64,000 bases of DNA from Aphanomyces cochlioides (taxonomy: Eukaryota; Oomycota; Saprolegniomycetes; Saprolegniales; Verrucalvaceae), in contig JAHQRK010000008.1 of NCBI GenBank assembly GCA_019828595.1, positions 62,001-126,000 of the forward strand. Direction: 5' to 3'. Below are positions 32,956-43,200 of the stretch, one piece after another. Position 1 is the stretch's first letter; every line of letters begins with the position of its first letter. Both the position numbers and the translations under genes were made by a program. Under the pieces are notes generated by a model, which worked only from the letters and a program-made list of their open reading frames with translations, did not search any database and had not been told where the DNA came from.

Positions 32956-33531
32956 AAACTTCTTTTGCCTTTTTCTCTTGTTTACACTCGACCTGCAGTT
33001 CATCCACTTGACCTCTCAAAATGTATTTACCAGAAAGACATTCCTCTGTGGATGTATCTCATGAAAATTGTACTCGAACAGTAAAACTAGCAATCATCCA
33101 TCAAATCGCCTGTCACCCGTTTCTACGCAGTGCAAACACCAGTATTTTTAGGTCATTAACACATACGCTCTAAAAAAACAAGTTGTGGTTGATTCCTGGC
33201 TTCGAGCTATACAAAGTATAACTGTTTTGCAAAGAGACGCATATTAGTTGGGTTTGGTGCGATCTCAAAGATGTTGTTGTATTTGGCAAACATACCGAAT
33301 AATTGATCCATTTGTTATTCCTTCCTAGCTTTTGTACATATTCGTATGGATTTGACCTCTAGAAATGTTTGACATACTACAAGGTACTCCCAAAAATTTA
33401 CAACCATCAAGGAGTAGGTTCATTGTTGAAAAGAATAAATTCTATCCTTGAATGGATTCAAATCGATGAGATTTTCAATAAGTGTGTATTCGTGTGTTTT
33501 TGACCATGTGTGTAGGAAAGTATCATGTGAA

Positions 33532-33603
33532 GCCCTTATAGCTCAGTGGTAGAGCACCCGCTTAGTAAGCGGAAGGTCCGCAGTTCAATCCTGCGTGGGG
33601 GCA
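33532..33603 (+). tRNA. tRNA-Thr(AGT)
   Basis: Last intact copy before element 3. Spacer T/ggtc/A/T/G. Confidence 0.95.
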
Positions 33604-34180
33604 AAACTTCTTTTGCCTTTTTCTCTTGTTTACACTCGACCTGCAGTTCATCCACTTGACCTCTCAAAATTTATTTACCAGAAAGACATTCCTCTGTGGA
33701 TGTATCTCATGAAAATTGTACTCGAACAGTAAAACTAGCAATCATCCATCAAATCGCCTGTCACCCGTTTCTACGCAGTGCAAACACCAGTATTTTTAGG
33801 TCATTAACACATACGCTCTAAAAAAACAAGTTATGGTTGATTCCTGGCTTCGAGCTATACAAAGTATAACTGTTTTGCAAAGAGACGCATATTAGTTGGG
33901 TTTGGTGCGATCTCAAAGATGTTGTTGTATTTGGCAAACATACCGAATAATTGATCCATTTGTTATTCCTTCCTAGCTTTTGTACATATTCGTATGGATT
34001 TGACCTCTAGAAATGTTTGACATACTACAAAGGTACTCCCAAAAATTTACAACCATCAAGGAGTAGGTTCATTGTTGAAAAGAATAAATTCTATCCTTGA
34101 ATGGATTCAAATCGATGAGATTTTCAATAAGTGTGTATTCGTGTGTTTTTGACCATGTGTGTAGGAAAGTATCATGTGAA

Positions 34181-34224
34181 GCCCTTATAGCTCAGTGGTA
34201 GAGCACCCGCTTAGTAAGCGGAAG
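34181..34224 (+). pseudogene. tRNA-Thr 5' fragment (nt 1-44) split by element 3
   Basis: This fragment keeps the acceptor 5' strand, D arm, A box and anticodon arm, and lacks the variable loop, T arm and B box. Its last 18 nt (34207-34224) are the left target duplication of element 3. Without a B box, normal Pol III transcription is unlikely. Confidence 0.93.
34207..34224. repeat. Left 18-bp target-site duplication of element 3
   Basis: CCGCTTAGTAAGCGGAAG, repeated at 43456-43473. It spans the anticodon stem-loop, itself an inverted repeat (CCGC...GCGG). Confidence 0.93.
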
Positions 34225-34305
34225 ACTTTCGTTTTTGCTTTGTAGGTTAAACTACCACAGCCCCCCAACGGAAAATCTTGCTTTTTAGGTGCTTTCGACA
34301 ACGTC

Positions 34306-36831
34306 ATGGCCTCTAGCGCGGAAAAAACCATCCTTTCGACGGTGTCTCGATTCGCTCAACGTGAATCGACGCCTGACCCTAGCCAAGCGACGCCCGGTCC
34401 GAGCCGAGAAGCCGCTGAAAAACCTCCTTCCTCTAGGAACAGCGCCGCTGCGTCCGACTCTCTTCGTAGGGAAAATGTTTCCAACCAAGATGGTGTTGAC
34501 TTAGGTGGTGACACTGGTCCAAATATGGACAAAAAAAATGGACCCGATGATGCAGGAATGGGTATGGATATTAATGGTTCCAACGAAAAACCTGCCTCTG
34601 ACGCCAATGGTGGCAAATTACCCAAGGATTCTGACAAGCCTGGGGAGAATATTACCCATCCTGACGGCACCCCTCATGGACGAGTTTTACCTAATTCGAA
34701 AAATCCCTCCAAAGATGGGACAAACTCTCCTGCCAAACCCTCCAACCCCAAAAAACAAGCTTCGTCCAACAACGAAGGCAAAAAAACCAACTCGAAGAAA
34801 AATAATGTCTGGGAAGGAGCCCGCCATGTGAAAACCCAATTGGTTCGCAACACTGGTGGGCATCCCATTGACGACTCTGAATTGGAAGAATTAATTCGAC
34901 AAGCTCGAGAATTCCGCCAAAACCCTACTGCTATGGATGAATTCATTGAAGACATCTTGAAAACTCCATCATCGAAGGCTTGCACTGTGGACATTCCTCT
35001 GGGAGAAGCTTTCCGTCAAGTCAAGGACTACCAAATCCGAGCGAATTTAATTACCCAAAACCCGGGTACGCTTTGGGAATCGAAATTCAAGGAAATTCTG
35101 TTCCACAAGAAAAACCCGACTACTCTCTCTTTGACGTTTTATGACGATGATCTATTGCGCAAAACTTGTGGAACCTCCCTTCGTCTGGGAAAACAAGAAT
35201 TTACTGTGCCTGAATATTCTCCCCACTCGAAACTTTATTTTATTACTTTCAACAACCTGGTGGATCACGATATTCAAAAAGCGATTTTGAAAAAGTTGGA
35301 AGAGCTCACTCACTGCGTCATTGTTGGTTTTAACCCCAGTACTGACAATTTATTACGCTCGACCCAATTTCGAGTCCTTTTTGACTCCGAAACTCCTCCT
35401 TTGGCATTGGTACCAGATGATGGAGGCGAGCCTCTGAGAGAAATCGAGATCCAAAACCAAGTTTATGTTTTTCAACATAAAATTCGGTCCCTCAATCAAA
35501 CGGTCCCTCCCAGCGTTCAAGCTAGACTGGAAAAAGCCAAACAAAAAGACGACGCTAAAAAGAATACAGACCATGTCGAGGAAAACGCTACAGAGGAAAA
35601 GACTGATGCTCCCGAAAATCCATCGACAGAAAACCAACCACCCAACACCCCGAAGGAAAATACTGGCACAACTGGAAACTCCGAATCCCCTAATGCCGAT
35701 CCCAAGGAAAATCAAAATGGCAAGGAAAACTTTGTCGACCTGTCAAGCGATGTGGACATGGAACAAGAGGAGAAATCAAATATCGAAGAGGAAGAAATGG
35801 TAGCTCAACCCAAGAAGATATTAAATCCTCCACAATCACCCAAGGGCTCGAGCGAGAATAATATTATTCTCACAGACAAACCCAATTTATCCCAGGACGA
35901 ATTTAAACCAACTCGAGCCGGTTTTATTCAAGGTCCCCAATACAAAATATCAGCTACCTCGATTCCAACACAAAATCGATTCGCTATCCTCAGCTCAGAC
36001 GACTCTGACGTGACAACATCAGGCACAACGGTTCCTCGATTCCATCTTGATATCGTTCCTACCGACACGCCCAAAAAACGTCCTGCTTCGTCCCCAAAAT
36101 CAACGATACCCAAAAAAATTCCAGCCTCTACGAAACCAGCAGGAGCCAAAGTGAAGGCTCAAATCACAGAGCTGAAGAAAAAACTGAATGAATCCACCAA
36201 CCCATTGGTATTTCATGATGAAACCCTCAACCAACCTGGCTTTATTGGAAATATCTATATGGACCCAAAATCTCGCAAAATCGCATCCAATTTAATTGCC
36301 TCGAGAGGAATTATACGTTTAATGGCTGGAGAAAATCCCATGCAAGCTATTGATGAAGAACGATTTACCTCGTACTACCAAAAACAGCATGGCCATCCTC
36401 CTCCTGAAAATTACAGCCCCACAAATCTATTCCAAAGTTTGTGTCCAAATGACGAAGACTACCACATGAGAAGATCTCTAGCAGCAATCGATCTATTTCT
36501 GTCCAACAGAGCACCTGAAGCTTATACGAACGATGAGTATATTAATCTGTGCCTGAAAGACAAAGTCCACCGTTGGCCCAATTGCAATTTAATCACGGAC
36601 GCCTCCTTGATTAAATTAATTTCCAGTCCTGCTGCTGGAAACCTGGTGCAACATCATAAAATTGAAGAAGAGTTGAGCCATATTGTGAAAGATCTGGCAC
36701 TCCAAACAATTGACCCTACGAAGTGTTTTGACTCGGATACTGATGCCTTGTTAACTTTACTTCCGGACGAAAAGGCTCCTGAACTCGACTACAAAGAACT
36801 TGGCGATGGTGACAATGCAGACTCCAATTGA
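34306..36831 (+). CDS. LINE ORF1 protein (841 aa)
   Basis: The ATG at 34306 is the first in the frame after an 81-nt leader. Residues 1-165 are low complexity (Pro/Asn/Lys/Asp-rich). Residues about 170-390 form an ordered region with alternating strands and helices (for example KLYFITFNNLV and FRVLFDSETPP), similar to the middle of the other two ORF1s here. A charged Glu/Lys/Asn linker follows, then an NRFAILSS motif near residue 557 of the type found before LINE ORF1 C-terminal regions. Next is a basic helix (VKAQITELKKKLN), and a helical acidic C-terminus from about residue 690. No CCHC knuckle is present. The expected role is binding element RNA and forming the ribonucleoprotein. The stop at 36831 precedes ORF2 by 100 nt. 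Confidence 0.88.
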   Translation: MASSAEKTILSTVSRFAQRESTPDPSQATPGPSREAAEKPPSSRNSAAASDSLRRENVSNQDGVDLGGDTGPNMDKKNGPDDAGMGMDINGSNEKPASDANGGKLPKDSDKPGENITHPDGTPHGRVLPNSKNPSKDGTNSPAKPSNPKKQASSNNEGKKTNSKKNNVWEGARHVKTQLVRNTGGHPIDDSELEELIRQAREFRQNPTAMDEFIEDILKTPSSKACTVDIPLGEAFRQVKDYQIRANLITQNPGTLWESKFKEILFHKKNPTTLSLTFYDDDLLRKTCGTSLRLGKQEFTVPEYSPHSKLYFITFNNLVDHDIQKAILKKLEELTHCVIVGFNPSTDNLLRSTQFRVLFDSETPPLALVPDDGGEPLREIEIQNQVYVFQHKIRSLNQTVPPSVQARLEKAKQKDDAKKNTDHVEENATEEKTDAPENPSTENQPPNTPKENTGTTGNSESPNADPKENQNGKENFVDLSSDVDMEQEEKSNIEEEEMVAQPKKILNPPQSPKGSSENNIILTDKPNLSQDEFKPTRAGFIQGPQYKISATSIPTQNRFAILSSDDSDVTTSGTTVPRFHLDIVPTDTPKKRPASSPKSTIPKKIPASTKPAGAKVKAQITELKKKLNESTNPLVFHDETLNQPGFIGNIYMDPKSRKIASNLIASRGIIRLMAGENPMQAIDEERFTSYYQKQHGHPPPENYSPTNLFQSLCPNDEDYHMRRSLAAIDLFLSNRAPEAYTNDEYINLCLKDKVHRWPNCNLITDASLIKLISSPAAGNLVQHHKIEEELSHIVKDLALQTIDPTKCFDSDTDALLTLLPDEKAPELDYKELGDGDNADSN

Positions 36832-36931
36832 CTCGCCAACACACAAAATCAATTAAAACCACAATCACCACACCCCGACCCAAACCAACACAACGACTTG
36901 AAGTCAAAAAATCAAAACCCAAATATTAATC
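36832..36931 (+). promoter_or_regulatory. C/A-rich ORF1-ORF2 intercistronic spacer
   Basis: This 100-nt stretch has only about five G residues and is dominated by CA, AAA and ACC words, so the RNA should be nearly unstructured. It is retained in element 4 (51383-51482). A leader-like unstructured segment between two cistrons could serve reinitiation or internal initiation of ORF2; this is inference. Confidence 0.4.
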
Positions 36932-39900
36932 ATGACCGTGACCACAATTAACGCGCTACCACAAGCCATTATCGACTGGGATATTAGCTTGTTTTCTCTC
37001 AACACAAATGGTCTCTCCAACTCTTTCCACCACCTTCTCAAGAACTTTCTCCTCAAAAACTCTATCTCACTTATCCAAGAAACTCGACTGCCTTACCCCA
37101 GCGACCATGGCAAAATCAATTTCTACTGGAAAAAACATACCAACCAACAAGGCACTTTCTTCTACGAGGAGCCAATTTATTCCATCAGCCATACCTCTCA
37201 TCCTACTGGAGGCCTTGCTACATTTATTCATCCTGACTGCCCTCTGGACAATTGCACCAATTTAAACCACTCTTGGGACAAACCTCTCCTCCGTGGTCGT
37301 TATTTACTTATATCGGCCACTCTGGACAATATCCCGGTTTTTATTCACAACATCTATGCTCCGTACGACTATCACGACCGTGTGGATTTTTTTAATGATC
37401 TGCCTCGCGATTTTCCACCCGAAGCTTTTCATATTGTTGGTGGCGACTTTAACGTTATTTTCTCCCCAACATTAGATTCATGCCGTCCTTCGACTCATGC
37501 GACCCATGGCTCATATGAACTCAACCTATGGCTACAAGATTTACACCTCGTTGACATTTTCCGTCAACAAAATCCACTGAAACGTGCTTTCACAAGTCCA
37601 AAATTTGTCAATCGGCTTGACTATATTTTCATCTCATCTGCTATGGCATCCCTACGTCATCTGAAATTTCGTCACCTGGAACCAATTCCTCATGCTGACC
37701 ACACTCCCTGCAAATTATTGACCAAACGTCCATCAGTATCAATGGGACCTGGTCCATGGAAAACACCACAATGGGTTCTCAACAATGACAAGGCCAAATT
37801 AATTATCTCTCGTCAACTTGAAACCTTCCTTACCAAGACCCAATTAAACTCAAATGTTGGTCTACATTTCGACACCATGATCACCAACATGCGAAATCAA
37901 TTAAAATACCTACACGACGAGTTGGTCGAAAATCAACAAAGGCCTCTCAAGAAATTATCTATGGATTTGGCTTTATTGATTCGGGATTACCAAAACGCCC
38001 CATGTGCGTCCTTGATGGCACGTATCAAAACAATTCAAGCTGCCATACATGAATATCATGACAGGAAAAAAGTCCTACGGGAAGATACTGCTATGCAAAC
38101 TCATCTCGAGAAAGCGGAAAGGTGTACCAAATTTCACCTGAAGCCACCTCGCACAATCCCTTTACAAAAATCTCCCTTCAAGGCACTCAAAATGTCCAAT
38201 GGAAATATTGCTTCTGATCAACAATCAATTTCCTCGACACTCCACGAGTTTTATTCTGACCTGTATGGCGACCATGAGGCAGTTGACAAGGAAAGAATGG
38301 CCAAGTATTTAAAAACTCTGATATCTCGCCGACTCAATATCGACGACAAGAGATTTATTGGGGCTCCTCTCACGGCAAACGAATTTTATTTTGCCATTAA
38401 ACACTCCAAACGGAATTCAACTCCTGGGCCAAATTCACTGCCCTACGAAATTTTGAAAATGTTTCCCCATGAATGGTCCCTGGCTTTGGAAATGCTATAC
38501 TATTACCAAATCAACTCTCACTCCAACTTGGCACCCTCCCAATTGACAAGTTTAATTGTACTGCTGTACAAAAAGGACGACAAACTACTCCCAAAAAATT
38601 ACCGTCCCATCAGTTTGGTCAATATCGACGTGAAAATCCTCACAATGGTCCTTGCAGAACGAATGCAGAGAATCATTCAGTCGATAGTCCACCCGGATCA
38701 AACAGGTTTTATTCGTGGTCGATCAATCCAAACCAATTTACTGCGCTTGGAAGACCTGAATCACTTTATGAAGTTTTATTCCTCCGAGTCTATTGTGGCC
38801 CTCTTGGACTTTGAAAAAGCCTTTGATAGGGTCAACCATTCCTATTTATTGGCAACCCTGAAGGAATTTAATTTTCCACCGTCCTTTCTCAACATGGTCA
38901 AAGTGCTTTATTCAAATCGTCGTGGACGAATTATTGTCAATGGACATTTATCCAACCCATTTAAGATCCAACGTGGTGTTTTACAAGGCGACCCATTATC
39001 ACCTCTTTTATTTGTCTTGGCGCTAGAACCTATGTGTTTAGCCATACGCAAGAGAAAAGATTTGGGCATACGAATTGGTCATCACACTCACACCGGGAGC
39101 TATTATGCAGACGACTCCCAATTGTACTCCAAAAATACATCGACGTTGCAACTCCAACTCGACATCGTCAAAAAATTCTGTGATATCTCTGGTTTCAAGT
39201 TAAATCTCTCCAAGACAGAATTATTAACCCATGCCAATTTACCTCCAGACCTGGCACCTTTGGCTATTACTGATGACAAACCTGCTAAATCGTTGGGCCT
39301 TTTAATTTCTCCCAACATCACAGCCACAACACGTTTAAATTCGCTATTGGAGAAATTGGTCTCAAGAACACAACTATGGTCTTATCGAGCACGAACCCTA
39401 CCCGGAAAAGTGACAATCCTAAGGTCAATTTGTTTTCCTGTGCTCTGGTATCAACTCCAATTTATTCCGATCGACAAAGAATATGCCAAACTATTCGACA
39501 AGGTCGCCAAGCAATTTATTCACGGCGATACAATTGATCCATATTCGACTCAACGTTATTTGCATCAATTCAACTCGGACATTATTTTCCTTCCAAAAGC
39601 ACAAGGTGGTCTCGGATTTAAATCGTCTACCCACTGGTGGTCAAAACTACACCGGGTCATGACCTTTAAATGCTTCAAGCTACTCCTAGCACCACCTCAC
39701 AACTCGTATGGTCAAACGAAATTGCCAGCATGGCTATCCATTGGAGAATATTTACTCTCCAGAGCCTTCAGTCCATGGGGAAATTTTTATGATCTCCTTT
39801 TCATGAGTCCACACTCTAGTATGTACAAAGCCATATCCCACCAAGATAAGGTTCCACCTCTCTGGTCAGCATTTACTCGACTATGGTTATCCTTATCTCC

Positions 39901-41017
39901 AACCCCACTTAAATTTCCCACAGTTCAAGTCGATGGAAATTTTCCACTTTGGCACAATCAATTCTTACCCTTGGAGAAAACTGTCTTTGAACACTGCTAT
40001 CCAAAGACTTATGATTATGCTGTATCACTGGCAAAATTAAATTTTACCCATGTTCGCCACCTACTCGATGAAAATGGCAATCTTATGGATCGGAAAATCC
40101 TGTTAGATTGGATTAAATCTCAATGCTCAAGACGCCATTTAGCCACTCCCGATCATAAATGGTGGTATGCTCTACACGGGAGACTTAAGTCTATCCTTCC
40201 ATCTCCACCCGAGGACACAGAAATTAATTTTCGTCAGCCTACACCTTATCGGCAAACGGCTACCGAAATTACTTGGGCTGGAAATTTTAAAGATGGCTTT
40301 TTACCCTTTATTGATGCCACCTTGGATGATTTAACTCATGAATTTAAATCCAAATCAGCTCAGGAGGTTTTACCCACAGCGCATTTATTGGTACCCTCGG
40401 ATTTTTATGCCCACAAGGAAAATATTAAAGTGGTCGCATTCTACAGGCAGCCCAAATTTATTCTGCCAACGTATAGTGCTTTCATATATCGACTGCTTAT
40501 ACGAGCCTTACCTCTCCGATACAAATTCAAGTACTCGGACGATATCCCGAACACTTGTATTTTCTGTCATGAAGTGGAGACGTATAAACATTTCACCTTG
40601 GACTGTCCATATACTCGAGCATGTTGGAGTCCATTTAAATCCATGGCCAGATCCCTTAACTTTACTTGGCCAACTACCATGGAAAAAATATTCTTCTCTC
40701 CTATAGCACTCCAAGACAAAGACCTCCAAGCTGGATTTAATTTGCTGTGGCCAATTTTTTTATCTTGTATTTGGTATACAATATGGAAAACTCGGTGCGA
40801 CCGGATTTACCGTCCAGATTTACCTAACAAAACACCTATGACGATATCCAGCTTAGCAGGACACATTATAAAGCGGCATCTGTACCAAGTCAATCGAGCC
40901 TCCTTGGACGACTCCACGAAGGCTTCCTTGACATCGGTGCTTCATAGTTTGCACCAGAATGAGTGGTTCTCTGCCCAAATCTTACCACAATCTCAAAACG
41001 AGACCTTGGAACCTTAA
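36932..41017 (+). CDS. LINE ORF2: APE endonuclease, reverse transcriptase, zinc finger (1361 aa)
   Basis: Residues about 15-265 are the APE-like endonuclease: FSLNTNG, IQET (Glu50), GGDFN (Asp172), NRLDYIF (227-233) and ADH (255-257), which carry the expected catalytic residues. A linker leads to RT at about 475-800: KNYRPISLVN, GFIRGR, motif A LLDFEKAFD (624-632), motif B QGDPLSP (685-691) and the catalytic YADD (725-728). A thumb and long C-terminal region follow, ending in a CX2CX7HX4C finger (C1209, C1212, H1220, C1225), the RVT zinc-binding type. The endonuclease is expected to nick the anticodon-arm target and the RT to prime on it. All visible catalytic residues are present. There is no RNase H. 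Confidence 0.95.
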   Translation: MTVTTINALPQAIIDWDISLFSLNTNGLSNSFHHLLKNFLLKNSISLIQETRLPYPSDHGKINFYWKKHTNQQGTFFYEEPIYSISHTSHPTGGLATFIHPDCPLDNCTNLNHSWDKPLLRGRYLLISATLDNIPVFIHNIYAPYDYHDRVDFFNDLPRDFPPEAFHIVGGDFNVIFSPTLDSCRPSTHATHGSYELNLWLQDLHLVDIFRQQNPLKRAFTSPKFVNRLDYIFISSAMASLRHLKFRHLEPIPHADHTPCKLLTKRPSVSMGPGPWKTPQWVLNNDKAKLIISRQLETFLTKTQLNSNVGLHFDTMITNMRNQLKYLHDELVENQQRPLKKLSMDLALLIRDYQNAPCASLMARIKTIQAAIHEYHDRKKVLREDTAMQTHLEKAERCTKFHLKPPRTIPLQKSPFKALKMSNGNIASDQQSISSTLHEFYSDLYGDHEAVDKERMAKYLKTLISRRLNIDDKRFIGAPLTANEFYFAIKHSKRNSTPGPNSLPYEILKMFPHEWSLALEMLYYYQINSHSNLAPSQLTSLIVLLYKKDDKLLPKNYRPISLVNIDVKILTMVLAERMQRIIQSIVHPDQTGFIRGRSIQTNLLRLEDLNHFMKFYSSESIVALLDFEKAFDRVNHSYLLATLKEFNFPPSFLNMVKVLYSNRRGRIIVNGHLSNPFKIQRGVLQGDPLSPLLFVLALEPMCLAIRKRKDLGIRIGHHTHTGSYYADDSQLYSKNTSTLQLQLDIVKKFCDISGFKLNLSKTELLTHANLPPDLAPLAITDDKPAKSLGLLISPNITATTRLNSLLEKLVSRTQLWSYRARTLPGKVTILRSICFPVLWYQLQFIPIDKEYAKLFDKVAKQFIHGDTIDPYSTQRYLHQFNSDIIFLPKAQGGLGFKSSTHWWSKLHRVMTFKCFKLLLAPPHNSYGQTKLPAWLSIGEYLLSRAFSPWGNFYDLLFMSPHSSMYKAISHQDKVPPLWSAFTRLWLSLSPTPLKFPTVQVDGNFPLWHNQFLPLEKTVFEHCYPKTYDYAVSLAKLNFTHVRHLLDENGNLMDRKILLDWIKSQCSRRHLATPDHKWWYALHGRLKSILPSPPEDTEINFRQPTPYRQTATEITWAGNFKDGFLPFIDATLDDLTHEFKSKSAQEVLPTAHLLVPSDFYAHKENIKVVAFYRQPKFILPTYSAFIYRLLIRALPLRYKFKYSDDIPNTCIFCHEVETYKHFTLDCPYTRACWSPFKSMARSLNFTWPTTMEKIFFSPIALQDKDLQAGFNLLWPIFLSCIWYTIWKTRCDRIYRPDLPNKTPMTISSLAGHIIKRHLYQVNRASLDDSTKASLTSVLHSLHQNEWFSAQILPQSQNETLEP

Positions 41018-41788
41018 AAGGCATGTTATATTGCAACCTTTGAAGAAATTCACCTAAGTCACCCAAACCAATGGGAAAACTCAAAGTGGATTTTCTCGCG
41101 ACCCACTTGGCCTTTTCATGCGTTTGATGGCTCGTTAGCCCCAGCTAACAGAGCTCTATGGACACACCAAGTAACTTTATCTCATGCCGAGTCGTTCACA
41201 AAATCGACTTGACTTTATCCGTTCACCCAAAATGGCAAAACTATCGACAACTCTGGCATTGCTCTGACGATCATTTCAGACATTCTAATGGTCTTCAGGG
41301 TTGCTAGACATCCCAAGCAGACAAACGCAAGCGTTAGATTGCAAAAAAGTGCAGTGGTTCTCTCACAACAACACTTTGAAAATTGTTACGACGTCTCCCC
41401 CTGGGGGCGAAATCTCAAAATCGAGTGCACACTTTTTGTTCGGGAAAATTGCGCCACGGTGCCTAAAAGATTCTCCCATGTCTCCTCCTCAAGATGTGCC
41501 AGTTTGCGAGTGCTCAAACCTCGCCAAACTCGCGAAACAAAATTCGAAAGGAAATTCGACCCGGTGACACCCATTTTGAACCGGTTTCAACCCGTCACCA
41601 AAAGTGAAATTTCTCTCGACCTACTGCGTGGATTTCTACGTTTAGTGGCTTGTTATCTCAGTTGAATCGAGCTCTATGCCGACACCAACTAGCACATATT
41701 GCAGATCTATGGTTCAAAACCACGAACCCATTTTGGACTGTCACCCAAACCGGTGAAACACCAGGACAACTCGAACGCTTTCCCTACG

Positions 41789-42375
41789 GTCACCGAGTGA
41801 CATCTAGGGGTCTAGTGGGTGGCTCCACCACTTATTACGACTAGCCAAAGCGTTAGAACGCCCTGAAACATCCTGGTTTGCTCGCAATCCTCAATCCAAA
41901 ATGTCAACCGCCCCTATCCACCGGCTACAAAACCTTAAGTCGGCTACAGGTCGCAAATCATTTCCTATCGACCGGCTATGACTCTTTTCCATCCTATCAT
42001 GGCTAGACGAGTGTTTTAAGCCATCAAGAGCGATGATTGAAGCCCTGGAACCTACTTGCCGTCGCCCCGACAACTTTTGGTGAAATGGCTAAAACTCATC
42101 GGAATGGCTCCTGAACGCAAATCAACTCCGATCGCCCAACTTAGAGTTGGAGAGGCTCGAGAATGTCCTCGCGATGGATTTGAGCTATCAAGCACCATGA
42201 TAGCAGCACAGGAACCCAACTTCCGATTCCAAACCATTTTGAGCCGATAAGGCTCCAAAACGACCATCGTAGCTCATTTCAGCTACACGACTCTATATGC
42301 ACCGATTAATATGGTGCATCCACCGCTAGCCTCCATTGATGGAGGACACCAAGTATGGCTATCTATCTCATAGCC
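41789..42375 (+). other. Cluster of small stem-loops in the element 3 3' UTR
   Basis: Perfect short inverted repeats follow one another: GTCAC/GTGAC (41789-41801), GCGTT/AACGC (41850-41861), GGTCG/CGACC (41949-41973), ATGGCT/AGCCAT (41999-42024), CCAACT/AGTTGG (42136-42150), GCTATCA/TGATAGC (42184-42204), GAGCC/GGCTC (42241-42255), GTAGCT/AGCTAC (42269-42286), ATGCACC/GGTGCAT (42297-42319), CCTCCA/TGGAGG (42330-42345) and GGCTAT/ATAGCC (42357-42375). The last five are almost back to back. Confidence 0.5.
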
Positions 42376-42697
42376 GTTCGGAAGTTATGACTCCTTCAAA
42401 TTTGGCCGCCGAGACGCCCGATTGGAAAAAACACTGGTTTTGGCTAGCGCTCTCCCGCTACACACTACCTATGGCGATTCTAATGGTGCGCTATCCTTCG
42501 TACGTATCGTCGCTACGATTCTGCCAAGTGGCTCCATGCACCGCGGCGCCGTTCGAAATCCAGCTCCGACGATGCTCGCGCTCGAGACCTATCCGCCCAT
42601 GGCGCATGTCAAAATGGCTCCTCCCAAATATTTTACCCTTTTTTATTATTTTTGGGAGGTTTACCCCAAAAGCCCAACCCACAAGGGATTTTCCCTC

Positions 42698-42750
42698 TAT
42701 CTCGCCACCATCAACTCCGATGAAGACGCTCCTGAAATCAACTTTGCTTG
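42698..42750 (+). repeat. Diverged 53-bp direct repeat, copy 1 (element 3 3' UTR)
   Basis: Begins TATCTCGCCACCA and ends TTGCTTG. It is about 80% identical to 43148-43200, exactly 450 bp downstream, so the two lie in the same reading frame. Confidence 0.6.
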
Positions 42751-43147
42751 TCATGGAACGACCGACCTCGTTGATTTTTTTGGCTGGTCAAATCGTCCAA
42801 GAACATTTTATTTTGGATGGTCTTTTCTCTCAAACCCAGCTTTTCCCATGGTTCCAGCGATTTAATTCGGCCTCCTGAGGTCGAATTAAATTGGCCACGA
42901 CCTTTTTGGATTTTTTGGGCTACTACCTCTTGCCAATTTATTTTCCTTGGGCCTGATTTTACTCTGTTTCGACCCTTTTGTCAATTTTTGGCCTTCCTCT
43001 CCTGTCGATTTATTTATTCATGGATCGACCCCAACTCAAGCTTTTATTTACTTGGCCTTTTTCACTGCGTACCTCCACTTGGAATTTTTATCAAGACTTT
43101 TGTATACAAATTTTCAAGTCCTCCACAGTCAACCCGAAATTGCCTCG

Positions 43148-43200
43148 TATCTCGCCACCACCAACTCGGATCAAGATGGTCATGAAAAGAAAGTTGCTTG
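43148..43200 (+). repeat. Diverged 53-bp direct repeat, copy 2 (element 3 3' UTR)
   Basis: Partner of 42698-42750. Both would read YLATxNSDxD in the frame shared by the 147- and 153-codon open frames. Confidence 0.6.

Larger units (their letters stand above)
10169..34224 (+). repeat. tRNA-Thr tandem array, main block
   Basis: This block holds 37 complete 649-bp units, one of them 648 bp, and a 44-nt tRNA fragment where element 3 enters. All tRNAs I read in it are identical; variation is confined to the spacers. It contains the higher-order duplication described in the findings. The other array segments are 1376-2038, 43456-49313 and 58005 to the right edge. Confidence 0.95.

Noticed and set aside
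10169..34224. CRISPR-like periodic repeat
   Set aside because: The repeated unit is 649 bp with near-identical spacers carrying a tRNA gene; there are no short repeats with unique spacers.
34245..34256. B-box-like GGTTAAACTACC in the element 3 leader, which with the upstream tRNA A box could form a hybrid Pol III promoter
   Set aside because: The match to the B-box consensus is poor, and a TTTTT run lies between it and the A box, so Pol III transcripts should stop near 34236.
2057..34256. Similarity between the 3' hairpin of element 2 and the GTAGGTTAAACTAC stretch in the element 3 leader as evidence of shared termini
   Set aside because: One is a 3' end on the minus strand and the other a 5' end on the plus strand; short AT-rich hairpins of this type arise easily by chance.
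36932..41017. Group II intron, retron or other bacterial reverse transcriptase
   Set aside because: The APE endonuclease, the RVT-type CCHC finger, target duplications and 5' truncation are those of a eukaryotic LINE; there is no intron RNA structure or maturase domain.
42336..42878. 180-codon frame in the element 3 3' UTR as a gene
   Set aside because: No recognisable domain, it overlaps other open frames of similar length, and differences between the two copies do not favour silent positions.
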